DNA of 64,000 bases, from assembly GCF_001435575.1 (NCBI RefSeq), contig NZ_AZEA01000006.1, positions 37,072-101,071 of the forward strand, in the 5' to 3' direction. The number at the start of each line of letters is the position of its first letter. The stretch's first letter is position 1. Positions 1 through 8,060 of the stretch are shown here, one piece after another. Position numbers and translations under genes: made by a program. The notes beneath the pieces were generated by a model. The model had not been told where the DNA came from. It saw only the letters and a program-made list of their open reading frames with translations, and searched no databases. This DNA comes from Lentilactobacillus sunkii DSM 19904. Its GTDB lineage: Bacteria > Bacillota > Bacilli > Lactobacillales > Lactobacillaceae.

Positions 1-537
1 GTTCCTGCTGGATCAGACGGCTTGATCTTCCATCCATATCTTGGTGGAGAACGGGCACCACTGTGGGATGCCAACGCACGGGGTTCATTCTTTGGCCTCA
101 ACCGTAAGCATACCCGAGCTCACATGATTCGTGCTGTAATGGAAGGTATTATGTACAATCTATATTCAGTTACTCTGGCACTCAAAGAAGTTACCGGTGA
201 ACCCAAAGCAGTTCTGGCTGCCGGCGGTTTTGCCCGTTCGACTCTTTGGACTCAGATGATGGCTGACATTTTTGAACACAATATCGTGATTCCTGAATCA
301 TACGAAAGTGGCAGTTTAGCAGCAATGTTTCTTGCCAAGATGGCCTTGGGGATGGAAGACAACCTTGAAGACATCAAGAAGTACATGGGCAAAGAAACCG
401 TTTATAAGCCAAATGAAGACGTCTTTAAACGTTACAGAACATTGATGCCGATTTATTTGCGGCTGAGTCGCGATCTCTCTAAGGAATATCAGGGAATCGC
501 GGATTATCAACGTGAATTTACCGACCTGGATGATTAA
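1..537 (+). CDS. gntK: Gluconokinase, FGGY family (5' end outside window)
   Basis: C-terminal part of an FGGY carbohydrate kinase. The frame is open from base 1 (VPAGSDGLIF), so the start lies upstream of the window. The visible 178 residues contain the C-terminal ATPase-fold signatures GGERAPLWD near the beginning and AAGGFARS with the following TLWTQMMADIF segment. Both match bacterial gluconate kinases better than xylulose or glycerol kinases. Gluconokinase phosphorylates gluconate to 6-phosphogluconate, which feeds the phosphoketolase pathway of heterofermenters. A strong terminator follows directly. Family is clear; gluconate as substrate is inferred from sequence resemblance. Confidence 0.8.
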   Translation, partial: VPAGSDGLIFHPYLGGERAPLWDANARGSFFGLNRKHTRAHMIRAVMEGIMYNLYSVTLALKEVTGEPKAVLAAGGFARSTLWTQMMADIFEHNIVIPESYESGSLAAMFLAKMALGMEDNLEDIKKYMGKETVYKPNEDVFKRYRTLMPIYLRLSRDLSKEYQGIADYQREFTDLDD

Positions 538-546
538 ATAATTGAA

Positions 547-597
547 GCACTTAACCAACCGGCTGTTTTCAGTGGCCGATTGGTTGGGTGCTTTTTT
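547..597 (+). terminator. Intrinsic terminator after gntK
   Basis: A long stem pairs the arm starting GCACTTAACCAA with the arm ending TTGGTTGGGTGC, around a loop near position 567, followed by six T residues. Confidence 0.85.
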
Positions 598-669
598 GCT
601 GCTTCCTGTGGAGTTGTCCTACCTTGTTTCAGTTTGTTAGTAATCCGTTGAAATTAAAAATAGCTAATG

Positions 670-699
670 TTGTCACAAGGTGTTAACAAATAGTATACT
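670..699 (+). promoter_or_regulatory. ackA promoter
   Basis: TTGTCA at 670-675 and TATACT at 694-699 are separated by 18 bases, about 65 bases upstream of the acetate kinase start. Confidence 0.6.
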
Positions 700-765
700 T
701 TTAGTTGTGGTTACGTTTTCATTTCGAAAGAAAGTTTCCAATTTAAAACAACGGAGGTACTGATT

Positions 766-1935
766 ATGTCCAAAGTTCTGATTGTTAATGCAGGAAGTTC
801 GTCTTTAAAATTCAAGTTATTCGATATGCCTCAAGAAACCGTGCTGGCCGATGGTGAAGTTGAACGGCTGAACATGCCGGGTTCAAAGGTTAAAATCAAG
901 TATGGCGATGGTAAAGTATACAAATCCGAAGAAGACAAAATCGACTACGAACGCTCAGCTGCGATCATGCTGAACAATCTCAAGGATCTGGGTGTCATCG
1001 ATCACTTGAGAGATATTGACGCCATTGGTAACCGGGTTGTTGCCGGAAGCGATATCTTTGATAAAGTGGTTAAAATTGATGACGACAGCTTGTCTCAGAT
1101 TGTCGAATTGGGAGATATTGCCCCCATTCATAATCCGGTTGAAGCTGAATACATTGAAATCATTCGGCGAATTCTTCCTGATACTGATCAGTACGCGGTC
1201 TTTGACAGTGCCTTCTTTAAAGACGTGCCGGAAGTCAACTCGATTTATGGGATTCCCTATGAGCTGACCAAGAAATTTACTATCCGCCGCTATGGTGAAC
1301 ATGGAATTAATCATGGCTTTATTACCCAGGAAGCCCAAGAAATGTTGGGCAATGACAAGGCTAAGCTGGTAACCCTTCATTTGGGCTCAGGAGCGTCTGT
1401 GGCCGCTGAGAAAAATGGCAAGTGTTATGACACCTCAATGGGCTTCACACCGATGAACGGCCTTGTAATGGGGACACGTTCGGGGGATGTTGACCCGGCT
1501 CTGGTTCCGTTCTTTATGAAGAAAATGGGCGCCAGTGCTGACGAAGTGATCGACATGTTCAACAAGCGTTCAGGCTTGCTTGGTGTCTCCGGTGTCTCCT
1601 CTGATATGCGTGATTTGGAGGATTCGGATGCTGATCGGGCTAAATTAGCATTGGACATGTTCGTCAATCGAACGGTTAAGTTTGCCGCCAGCTACATCAC
1701 TGAACTCGGTGGTGTTGACGCCATTGTCTTTTCTGGTGGAATTGGTGAGCACGACAAATGGGTTCGTGAACAGGTCTGCGAGAAGCTTGGGATTTTTGGC
1801 ATCAAGCTCGATGGTCAATTGAATGAAGAACAAAAACCCGGTGATCTTGGAGCTAAAGATTCATCTGCACGAATCTTGTTAATTCCTGCTAATGAGGAAT
1901 TGGCAATGGTGCGGGATGTGGCAAAAGAACTTTAA
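766..1935 (+). CDS. ackA: Acetate kinase family protein, divergent active site
   Basis: 389 residues, normal acetate kinase length; RBS GGAGG at 753-757. Acetate kinase converts acetyl phosphate and ADP to acetate and ATP, the ATP-yielding end of the phosphoketolase pathway. The N-terminal NAGSSS motif, GTRSGDVDP (R238), catalytic aspartate D147 in VFDSAFF, R90 and E377 in PANEEL are present. However, the usual RYGFHGTSH motif reads RYGEHGINH (E178 in place of the Phe that lines the acetate methyl pocket), and the usual GHRVVHGG reads GNRVVAGS. The protein is intact and monocistronic, with its own promoter and terminator. It may be a paralogue with altered substrate preference; the acetate role is therefore less certain than the family. 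Confidence 0.8.
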   Translation: MSKVLIVNAGSSSLKFKLFDMPQETVLADGEVERLNMPGSKVKIKYGDGKVYKSEEDKIDYERSAAIMLNNLKDLGVIDHLRDIDAIGNRVVAGSDIFDKVVKIDDDSLSQIVELGDIAPIHNPVEAEYIEIIRRILPDTDQYAVFDSAFFKDVPEVNSIYGIPYELTKKFTIRRYGEHGINHGFITQEAQEMLGNDKAKLVTLHLGSGASVAAEKNGKCYDTSMGFTPMNGLVMGTRSGDVDPALVPFFMKKMGASADEVIDMFNKRSGLLGVSGVSSDMRDLEDSDADRAKLALDMFVNRTVKFAASYITELGGVDAIVFSGGIGEHDKWVREQVCEKLGIFGIKLDGQLNEEQKPGDLGAKDSSARILLIPANEELAMVRDVAKEL

Positions 1936-1949
1936 TAGGAAATCAACGA

Positions 1950-1994
1950 GAGGCTGGGACAAAAGTGTAAACTTTTGCCTCAGCCTCATTTTTG
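1950..1994 (+). terminator. Terminator after ackA
   Basis: GAGGCTG and CAAAAGT pair with ACTTTTG and CAGCCTC, followed by ATTTTT. The GAGGCTGGGACAAAAG arm resembles the hairpin at 12685-12723. Confidence 0.8.
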
Positions 1995-2143
1995 GTGGTG
2001 TCATTATTACTTAGCAAAAACGTGCTCAAATCGGCTGATCCCGGCCATTTAAGGGAATACACCAACCATTCCAGAACCGGGAATAATTGATGTATTCCCT
2101 TAAATTCTGGGATCAAATCGCCTCTTTTCTCACTCTCTTTTTG

Positions 2144-2185
2144 TGACATTTGTCATGTTAGATAGTGACAATAGAATCTATTGTC
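2144..2185 (+). promoter_or_regulatory. Two inverted repeats upstream of ABC/two-component operon
   Basis: A perfect 9-bp inverted repeat, GACAATAGA and TCTATTGTC around one central A, lies at 2167-2185. A shorter one, TGACA-TT-TGTCA, lies at 2144-2155. Both carry GACA/TGTC half sites. They sit 60-100 bases upstream of the exporter operon that encodes a NarL-type regulator, so they are candidate binding sites for that regulator. A convincing -35/-10 pair could not be fixed. Confidence 0.55.
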
Positions 2186-2245
2186 CAACCCCAAAATTTT
2201 ATATTCTATATACATCAAGAACACATAGGAAAGAGGTTGGACAAC

Positions 2246-3136
2246 ATGGCAACAATTGTTAAAGCAAATAATATTTCAAAACATTTTGGTCAGAAATTAG
2301 TATTAGATGGTGTGAGCTTTGGGATTCACAAAGGCGAAATTGTTGGATTAATTGGTGAAAACGGTGCTGGTAAAAGCACGTTAATCAACATTATCCTTGG
2401 ACTGGATTCTCCTTCAAGTGGACACGTTAGTTTGTTTGATAAGAAGAATGATGATAAGTCTGTTAAAGACAAAGTAGGGGTTATGTTTCAAGATAGCTAC
2501 GGACTAAGTCGAATTCGGGGTACTGAAATGGTAGAACTTGTTCGAAGCCACTTTGCCAATCCATTACCCATCGCAACGATTAACGAATTGGCTGGATTAG
2601 GCCCGGATATGCGCACGATGGTTCTCAAAATGTCAGGTGGTCAAAGACGAAAGCTTAATTTTGCACTCGCAATGGCCGGAGATCCCGATATTTTGTTTTT
2701 GGATGAACCCACTGCGGGAATGGACTCCACAAGCCGGTATGAGTTTTGGAATCAGGTAAGGCAACTCTCACAAGCGGGCAAAACAATCTTTGTCACCAGC
2801 CATTATTTGGAAGAGATTGAAGATATTGCAAGTCGCATTATATTTTTGAGAAATCATCAGATCTTGTTTGATGGGACGATGGCTAATCTGAAAAATCGGT
2901 TTACCAAGTCGATTGTTGAATTTGACACTCGGAAGCCGGAGAAAGAAATAATTGCTTATGTTCATACGGGCAGCCTGGATTCTGATAACCAAGGCCACTA
3001 TACATTCACAACTGATGACCCTGATAAATTAATTCAGGAATTGGTGCCAGTCATTTCTGAAATTCAGCATATCAAAATTACTCAGAATACTTTAGACCAG
3101 ATATTTAGAGAAGTTATGAAAGAAGGACAAAACTGA
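2246..3136 (+). CDS. ABC transporter ATP-binding protein
   Basis: 296 residues. ATG at 2246 is chosen because AGGAAAGAGG precedes it; the frame is open further upstream without a ribosome site. It is the cytoplasmic ATPase of an ABC-2 type exporter: Walker A GENGAGKST, signature MSGGQRRKL, Walker B ILFLDEPT and a switch histidine in VTSHYLEE. The C-terminal 80 residues form a DrrA/CcmA-like extension. It overlaps the permease start by one base (TGATG), and the kinase and regulator follow, an order like B. subtilis yvfRSTU. The substrate is unknown; antimicrobial peptides or bacteriocins are usual for this arrangement (inference). Confidence 0.85.
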   Translation: MATIVKANNISKHFGQKLVLDGVSFGIHKGEIVGLIGENGAGKSTLINIILGLDSPSSGHVSLFDKKNDDKSVKDKVGVMFQDSYGLSRIRGTEMVELVRSHFANPLPIATINELAGLGPDMRTMVLKMSGGQRRKLNFALAMAGDPDILFLDEPTAGMDSTSRYEFWNQVRQLSQAGKTIFVTSHYLEEIEDIASRIIFLRNHQILFDGTMANLKNRFTKSIVEFDTRKPEKEIIAYVHTGSLDSDNQGHYTFTTDDPDKLIQELVPVISEIQHIKITQNTLDQIFREVMKEGQN

Positions 3137-3879
3137 TGAAATCATATACTACACAATTAAAAATGGATATTAAACGCTTGATTATGCGTAATCCGAAATT
3201 TGTCATATTTGATGTTGGAATTCCGGTTGCCTTCTACGTCTTGTTCACCAAAGTGTTGAATGCTGGAATGCCGAGTTCTTTTGACAAGTCATATATGGTC
3301 AACATGGCAATCTATGCGACGCTATTATCTTCGATTGTAACCGTTGCAAATAATGTTTTGTCCGATCAGGAAGAAAAGTATCTCCGCTTTATTGATGTAT
3401 CTCCAGTCTCTCGAATCGTGTACTATACTTCTATCGGAACGGCACTGATGATTCTAACATTACTTGAAGTGTTGGTAATCGAACTGGTTGGATATTTTTA
3501 TGTCGGGGTTTCCCTGCCGATTAGCAGTTTGTTGTGGGCGCTCGTTATCGTGACGATCGCCAGTATTCCACTGACAGTGTTTGGTGTCCTTCTGGCGTAT
3601 ACAGGATCAAGCAGTTTAGTAAATCTCCTTGTTTATCTGATCGTATTTCCTGTAGCAATTTTGAGTGGCCTTTGGTGGCCGTTACAAATGCTCCCAGCTT
3701 GGGGTCAACATATTGGTAAACTCTTACCAACTTATCAAACTTCTGTTATTGTTAATAATGTGATACAGAATCAGTCATTTTCTATGAAGCCGATCATTAT
3801 TTTACTGAGTTGGTTGATAGTTGGGGCTTTTGCGATAATCGGTACCCAGAAAATCCAAAAGATGCGAGTAAGTAAATGA
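3136..3879 (+). CDS. ABC-2 type transporter permease
   Basis: 247 residues with six predicted membrane helices, for example FVIFDVGIPVAFYVLF near the N-terminus and IIILLSWLIVGAFAII near the end. It is the membrane partner of the preceding ATPase and is translationally coupled to it, and its own end overlaps the histidine kinase start by four bases (ATGA). ABC-2 permeases of this size export drugs, lipids or peptides. Nothing in the sequence identifies the substrate. Confidence 0.82.
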   Translation: MKSYTTQLKMDIKRLIMRNPKFVIFDVGIPVAFYVLFTKVLNAGMPSSFDKSYMVNMAIYATLLSSIVTVANNVLSDQEEKYLRFIDVSPVSRIVYYTSIGTALMILTLLEVLVIELVGYFYVGVSLPISSLLWALVIVTIASIPLTVFGVLLAYTGSSSLVNLLVYLIVFPVAILSGLWWPLQMLPAWGQHIGKLLPTYQTSVIVNNVIQNQSFSMKPIIILLSWLIVGAFAIIGTQKIQKMRVSK

Positions 3880-5000
3880 AATTTTTAAAGGAACACATTT
3901 TATTTCCAAAGCGCTTCGGAGTCTATCCATACTTCTGGTTACTTTGGATTACATTCCCGGCGATGGAGATTTGGCCGTTTGATTCGATCAAAAAGATTGT
4001 GGCAACACTTTTCCTGCTTACATTTTTACTTTTTTATCGAAATGGCTTTTTAGTGACAAAGTATTTGTCAGTGTGGATATATGGCCAATATGCGATTGCC
4101 ATCATATTGACAATTACTAACCAGTGGCAATATCTCTTATTGTTCACAGCTTGGGAAATCGGTTCACTGCCGATCACTCAAAGATTGTTTTATCGATACC
4201 TGATTGCCTACTATTTAACAGTGTTTTTAACAGTGGGATCTGTTATCTATCTATACCAGGTTAACGTATTTGACTTAAATGGTTCATCATCTGTCAATTT
4301 CATTATGGTTCTGTTTGAACTGTTCTCACCTTTGGCGGCTAAATCCATTTCAAATTCGTATCGGCGGACTCAGGAATTGCGGATGCAGAATTCACGTTAT
4401 GCTGATCTGATTAAGCGAGGTGAACGTGAGCGAATTGCCAGAGACTTACATGATACGCTTGGCCAATCATTTTCAACTATTACAATAAAAGCTGAATTGG
4501 CCTCAAAACTCTTAGAGAAAAAGCCGGAGCAGGTAAAGACTGAATTGAATCAGATTGCTGAAGCATCAAGAAATAATCTTCAAGTGGTTCGTGAGATTGT
4601 AACTGGATTGCGGCAATTATCGATTTCCGAGATGATGATTGAATTGACGGATTCATTTGATCCCGCCAATATCATGATGGATAGTGAAGGTGAAGAAACA
4701 GCTCAAACCTGGCCTGCCAAAGTTCAAACTGCCATTGCAGAGGTTTTAAGAGAGGCTGGAACAAACATTATTAACTATAGTCATGCACGCAATGTCCAAG
4801 TATCTTTTAAAGAGGAATCAGATACCTACATTGCTCTGATAGCTGATAATGGTATTGGAATTGGAACGGTTCGAAAGAATGCTCATGGTATATCCGGTAT
4901 GAAGGAACGAGTAAGTATTGCGGGCGGGAAAATTGACATTCAAACTAGCACAAAAGGGACGACGATTCGCATCGCCTTGCCAAAGGAGAGTGTTAAATGA
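3876..5000 (+). CDS. Sensor histidine kinase, NarL/DesK type (HisKA_3)
   Basis: 374 residues. The first about 165 residues hold several hydrophobic segments and almost no extracytoplasmic loop, so the sensor is probably intramembrane. A coiled linker leads to the phosphoacceptor helix ERERIARDLHDTLGQ (H192) with the HDxxxQ phosphatase motif intact. The C-terminal ATPase domain has an N box (REAGTN), a DNGIGI G1 box and HGISGMKERV. It overlaps both the permease and the response regulator by four bases, so the four genes are one transcription unit. It probably senses the exporter or its substrate (inference). Confidence 0.87.
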   Translation: MKFLKEHILFPKRFGVYPYFWLLWITFPAMEIWPFDSIKKIVATLFLLTFLLFYRNGFLVTKYLSVWIYGQYAIAIILTITNQWQYLLLFTAWEIGSLPITQRLFYRYLIAYYLTVFLTVGSVIYLYQVNVFDLNGSSSVNFIMVLFELFSPLAAKSISNSYRRTQELRMQNSRYADLIKRGERERIARDLHDTLGQSFSTITIKAELASKLLEKKPEQVKTELNQIAEASRNNLQVVREIVTGLRQLSISEMMIELTDSFDPANIMMDSEGEETAQTWPAKVQTAIAEVLREAGTNIINYSHARNVQVSFKEESDTYIALIADNGIGIGTVRKNAHGISGMKERVSIAGGKIDIQTSTKGTTIRIALPKESVK

Positions 5001-5605
5001 CAATTCGAATTATCTTAGCTGAAGACCAAAGCTTATTAAGCAGTGCCTTATCACAGCTTCTGAATTTAGAAGATGATCTTGAAGTAATTGGGACTTATTC
5101 CAATGGTGAAGATGCATATAGCCATATTAAATATGAATTGCCAGATGTTGCTATTTTAGATATTGAGATGCCTAAAAAAACAGGACTCGAAGTTGCGGAA
5201 CAAATCGCTGAAGAGCAATTGAATGTAAAAACGATTATTTTAACCACTTTTGCTAACAAACAGTATTTCCAAACTGCTGTTAAAGCTAACGTTAAGGGAT
5301 ACTTGCTTAAGGATATTCCAAGCGATGAACTTGTTCAGTCAATTCGTGATGTTGTTGAAGGCAAAACGATTTATTCTCCTGAGTTGGTTAGTTCAATTTT
5401 GGGGGATGTTGCTAATCCACTTACCACAAAGGAAACCCAAATTCTCAAAGAAATACACAAAGGGAAGTCCACCGCACAAATTGCAAGTACCTTGTTTCTT
5501 TCCAACGGAACCGTTCGGAATTACATTTCTTCGATTCTTAGCAAGCTAGGTGCTGCAAATCGTATTGAAGCGTTGAATATTGCTGAAAAACGTAATTGGA
5601 TATAA
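4997..5605 (+). CDS. Response regulator, NarL/LuxR family
   Basis: 202 residues. Receiver domain: acidic residues E9/D10, phosphoacceptor D55 in AILDIEMP, T83/T84 and K105 in YLLKD. C-terminal LuxR-type helix-turn-helix around 150-185 (KSTAQIASTLFLSNGTVRNY). It is the partner of the overlapping kinase gene. Regulators of this kind usually bind inverted repeats upstream of their own exporter operon; the perfect repeat at 2167-2185 is the obvious candidate. Confidence 0.88.
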   Translation: MTIRIILAEDQSLLSSALSQLLNLEDDLEVIGTYSNGEDAYSHIKYELPDVAILDIEMPKKTGLEVAEQIAEEQLNVKTIILTTFANKQYFQTAVKANVKGYLLKDIPSDELVQSIRDVVEGKTIYSPELVSSILGDVANPLTTKETQILKEIHKGKSTAQIASTLFLSNGTVRNYISSILSKLGAANRIEALNIAEKRNWI

Positions 5606-5622
5606 TAAAGAAATCTGTAACT

Positions 5623-5660
5623 GAAAAGCGGCAGCCAATTTAAATTGGCTACCACTTTTC
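5623..5660. terminator. Bidirectional terminator between response regulator and Abi gene
   Basis: Arms beginning GAAAAGCGGCAGCCAA and ending TTGGCTACCACTTTTC pair with two mismatches. A/T runs flank both sides of two convergent genes. Confidence 0.75.
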
Positions 5661-5673
5661 TTTGATCAATTGC

Positions 5674-6684
5674 TTAGCTTTGAATTTGTAATGAACTCTC
5701 CCAATTATTTGGGAAACCCATTAAATTGAGTATCGCTTCAAGCTTTACATTAACTAAAGCTCTTTCTAAGTCGGAGAATGTCAACTTAATAGATGAAATC
5801 ATCTGTTCGAAATGTTCAGGGGTTAACAACAGTGCCATCATTGAGATCATTGTGAACAGATCAGTTTTATTGTTGTCCGTATTGGAGAAGATAGGGTTGC
5901 TGATAAAAAACTTATTGAATAGGGAAAGTTTTAATCTAGATTTCACCTTAAACGTATAAAGGCGTTCATCATGGGCACATTTATTTCTGAAAAAATTAGC
6001 AGCTTGAATAGTAGCCTTTAGTTCTGTTATATCAATTTTTTGAGTGGAAGACCATCGCTTTTTAAAGTGCAAACTGAAATCTTTTGCTATCGATTGTTTA
6101 ACCTTGTCCTCTAACGAATCAAAAAAGTGCTGGACTTCACCAAAGGTCATGCTGTTAATTAGCACCCATATGGGCACATGATCATATTGTTTCACATAAT
6201 GCTTTATGTAATCTAATCCATTCCAGGAACTAGACCCGTTTTTTAAGCGCCGACTTAATGAGTTTAGGTTGTTTAGTACTAGATTGAATGATTTTTTATC
6301 ATCACGATAGGAGTGTATATCTAAGTATGCATATGGCTCACTGTGATATTTTGCAAATTCATATGCAACAATAGATTTCAATTTCACTTCAATCAAAAGC
6401 AAGTATTCCAACAAGATACTTCGTAATTTTGAATCCATTATATATACGGAAAAGAGTTCATCAAAAAGTGCATTGGTAATGAAGACTTCAGGTTTTACGA
6501 CCTGCCCTAAAGTATCTTTTTTCAAGAATGGATCTTTATAGCCATTGATAACATTGTAATAGTTGTTGTTTAACAGTAGTTCCTTCGTGGAATCTGGGTC
6601 AGTAATTGTAAGGCCTCTTGTTTCTAAAACTTTGATTTGATCATCAAGTGATTTGAATGGTCTTTTACTTAATCGGTTCATCAT
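5674..6684 (-). CDS. Abi family (AbiD/AbiF, Abi_2) abortive infection protein
   Basis: 336 residues, or 335 if the second ATG at 6681 is used; AGGAG at 6688-6692 is better spaced for that one. The N-terminus (KSLDDQIKVLETRGL) and the YYNVINGYKDPF segment are typical of the Abi_2 family of AbiD/AbiF phage-exclusion proteins. The HEPN-type Rx4H motif is present as R233-NKCA-H238, matching the RNase site of HEPN toxins. Family knowledge suggests an RNA-cleaving effector that stops growth on infection. The gene stands alone with its own promoter, and a structured hairpin lies between promoter and ribosome site. Function in this strain is inferred. Confidence 0.85.
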   Translation of the reverse strand: MMNRLSKRPFKSLDDQIKVLETRGLTITDPDSTKELLLNNNYYNVINGYKDPFLKKDTLGQVVKPEVFITNALFDELFSVYIMDSKLRSILLEYLLLIEVKLKSIVAYEFAKYHSEPYAYLDIHSYRDDKKSFNLVLNNLNSLSRRLKNGSSSWNGLDYIKHYVKQYDHVPIWVLINSMTFGEVQHFFDSLEDKVKQSIAKDFSLHFKKRWSSTQKIDITELKATIQAANFFRNKCAHDERLYTFKVKSRLKLSLFNKFFISNPIFSNTDNNKTDLFTMISMMALLLTPEHFEQMISSIKLTFSDLERALVNVKLEAILNLMGFPNNWESSLQIQS

Positions 6685-6691
6685 AATCTCC

Positions 6692-6735
6692 TAAAAAAAA
6701 GCGCCAGTCCGCGGACGGAATCTGGCAAGGTCTCT
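6692..6735 (-). ncRNA. Short terminator-like leader RNA upstream of Abi gene
   Basis: On the minus strand GCCAG (6726-6722) pairs with CTGGC (6707-6703). Inside them TCCG pairs with CGGA around a TCCG loop. Eight T residues (6700-6693) follow, and the AGGAG ribosome site comes directly after. The predicted transcript start is only about 8 bases before the stem, so most transcripts could end as a roughly 43-nt RNA. The arrangement resembles the RNA-terminator-toxin order of type III systems and, from memory, the abiF RNA motif. RNA function is inference; the hairpin is seen. Confidence 0.5.
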
Positions 6736-6741
6736 TCATGT

Positions 6742-6771
6742 ATTATATCAGATCCGTCAATTGTTCCACAA
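6742..6771 (-). promoter_or_regulatory. Promoter of Abi leader and gene
   Basis: On the minus strand TTGTGG (6771-6766) and a perfect TATAAT (6747-6742) are separated by 18 bases. Confidence 0.6.
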
Positions 6772-6792
6772 GCTTTTTTATTTAATCAAATA

Positions 6793-6836
6793 ATAAAAAA
6801 CGAGGATGCAAAGTTTTTGACTTTACATCCTCGTTG
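6793..6836 (-). terminator. Terminator of galM
   Basis: AACGAGGATG and CATCCTCGTT arms with an inner AAAGT/ACTTT pairing are followed on the minus strand by TTTTTTATT. Confidence 0.85.
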
Positions 6837-6858
6837 CGTTATCAAAGGTACTGAAGAA

Positions 6859-7875
6859 TTAGAATTCCACCTTGTACTTAATTGAATAAGTCTTCTCTTC
6901 ACCAGCTGGCAAAGTAACATCACCAAAGCCTTCATGGTTAGGTGTATCCGGCAGGTTCTGGGCTTCCAAAGCAATTGCCATGTAAGGACCGCCTTGGCCT
7001 CGTAAGTAATTAGTCCCGGTTAAATCATCAGGTGTGAAGACAACCAGAGCGTTACGGTTTGAGCTGATTGAAACGCTGCGGCCACTTTCTGGGTCTGATA
7101 ATTTAGCAACTGGTTCATCATCTTTGTGCTGATTAATTTCAAAGACTTCATCGTAACTGTGGCCAACTTCAGCCTTCATGTCGTCAATTCCAACTTTTAA
7201 GTTCTGGTTGTCACGGAAGTCGTATGGTGTGTCATCAACGGCGACCTTTTTGCCTGAAGGAGTCTTGTCAGAGTTGAGCTCCAAGTAGTGATCAGCATTG
7301 ATTTGGAGTGACTGGCCATTGATGCTGTCGCCTTCACTCAAGTTGAAGTACATATGTTGAGTTGGGTTGAACAGGGTATCGGCGTCACTCTTGGCACTGT
7401 ATGTTGCAGTTAATTCATTATCATTGTTAAGTGAGAATGTAATCTTAACGTCAATGTTGCCAGGGAATGAATCCTCGGAAGAATCGATGTGTTTGGTAAA
7501 GACGATTGTGTCACCGTCAAATGAGCCATCCCAAATCTGGGTATTGAATCCGTGAGGGCCACCATGCAAAGTGGTTGTGCCTTCGTTTGAATCAACGTGA
7601 TACTCTTTGCCCTTGATCTTGAAAGTTCCATTAGTGATTCGGCCGGCAGTTCGTCCAATTGCTTGGCAGAAATATTGATTCTTCATCAATTCTTCACTAC
7701 TTGGGACGCTGACTAAAATGTTAGTGGGCTTACCATCAGGACCCGGAACGTTGAATTCTTCCAGGGTTGCACCAAAGGTGATTGCAGAAACGGAAACATC
7801 ATGATCGTTGGTGATCGTGAACTTTTGAATATCTTGACCGTCTAACTTATCGAACAATTCTTTCTTTGTATTCAT
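6859..7875 (-). CDS. galM: Aldose 1-epimerase (mutarotase), probably arabinose-linked
   Basis: 338 residues. ATG at 7875 is chosen because AGGAGA lies 8-10 bases upstream; the frame is open further but without a ribosome site. The enzyme interconverts alpha and beta anomers of free sugars in the cytoplasm. Family residues are visible: LHGGPHGF, the catalytic histidine in NPTQHMYFNL and the catalytic glutamate in ALEAQNLPDTPN. It is divergent from araR. Its promoter region carries a cre-like box and an operator matching the one before araE, so it probably serves arabinose rather than galactose (inference from regulation). Confidence 0.9.
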   Translation of the reverse strand: MNTKKELFDKLDGQDIQKFTITNDHDVSVSAITFGATLEEFNVPGPDGKPTNILVSVPSSEELMKNQYFCQAIGRTAGRITNGTFKIKGKEYHVDSNEGTTTLHGGPHGFNTQIWDGSFDGDTIVFTKHIDSSEDSFPGNIDVKITFSLNNDNELTATYSAKSDADTLFNPTQHMYFNLSEGDSINGQSLQINADHYLELNSDKTPSGKKVAVDDTPYDFRDNQNLKVGIDDMKAEVGHSYDEVFEINQHKDDEPVAKLSDPESGRSVSISSNRNALVVFTPDDLTGTNYLRGQGGPYMAIALEAQNLPDTPNHEGFGDVTLPAGEEKTYSIKYKVEF

Positions 7876-7910
7876 ATAGATAAATCTCCTTAGAAAATAA
7901 ATTGTGGTTG

Positions 7911-7924
7911 TGAAACCGCTTTTA
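7911..7924. promoter_or_regulatory. cre-like CcpA site before galM
   Basis: TGAAACCGCTTTTA matches the cre consensus TGWAANCGNTNWCA at every defined position but one. It sits at the expected start of the galM transcript. Confidence 0.55.
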
Positions 7925-7929
7925 TATGT

Positions 7930-7959
7930 ATTATAATATGTTTTTGTACGGTGATGCAA
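7930..7959 (-). promoter_or_regulatory. galM promoter
   Basis: On the minus strand TTGCAT (7959-7954) and TATAAT (7935-7930) are 18 bases apart. The spacer contains TTTGTACG (plus strand), which resembles a half AraR site. Confidence 0.6.
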
Positions 7960-7972
7960 TACCAATTCTTTA

Positions 7973-7988
7973 ATTTATCCGTATAATT
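7973..7988. promoter_or_regulatory. Candidate AraR operator in galM/araR divergent region
   Basis: ATTTATCCGTATAATT is a near-palindrome (six of eight symmetric pairs). It differs at only two positions from ATTTATGCGTATAAAT at 9475-9490 before araE. Confidence 0.55.
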
Positions 7989-8060
7989 CTATATTAATTT
8001 TCACCAAAGTATGATATTTTTATTACTAGAGTGATTTAACGAAACGCGAGAGGGAATACG

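Noticed and set aside
707..721. cre-like sequence TGGTTACGTTTTCA before ackA
   Set aside because: Three mismatches, all in the left half; no better than chance for AT-rich DNA.
955..1380. Open frame antisense to ackA
   Set aside because: No ribosome site, no recognisable protein, and it lies inside a well-conserved gene; many similar antisense frames occur under the adhesin and were dropped for the same reason.
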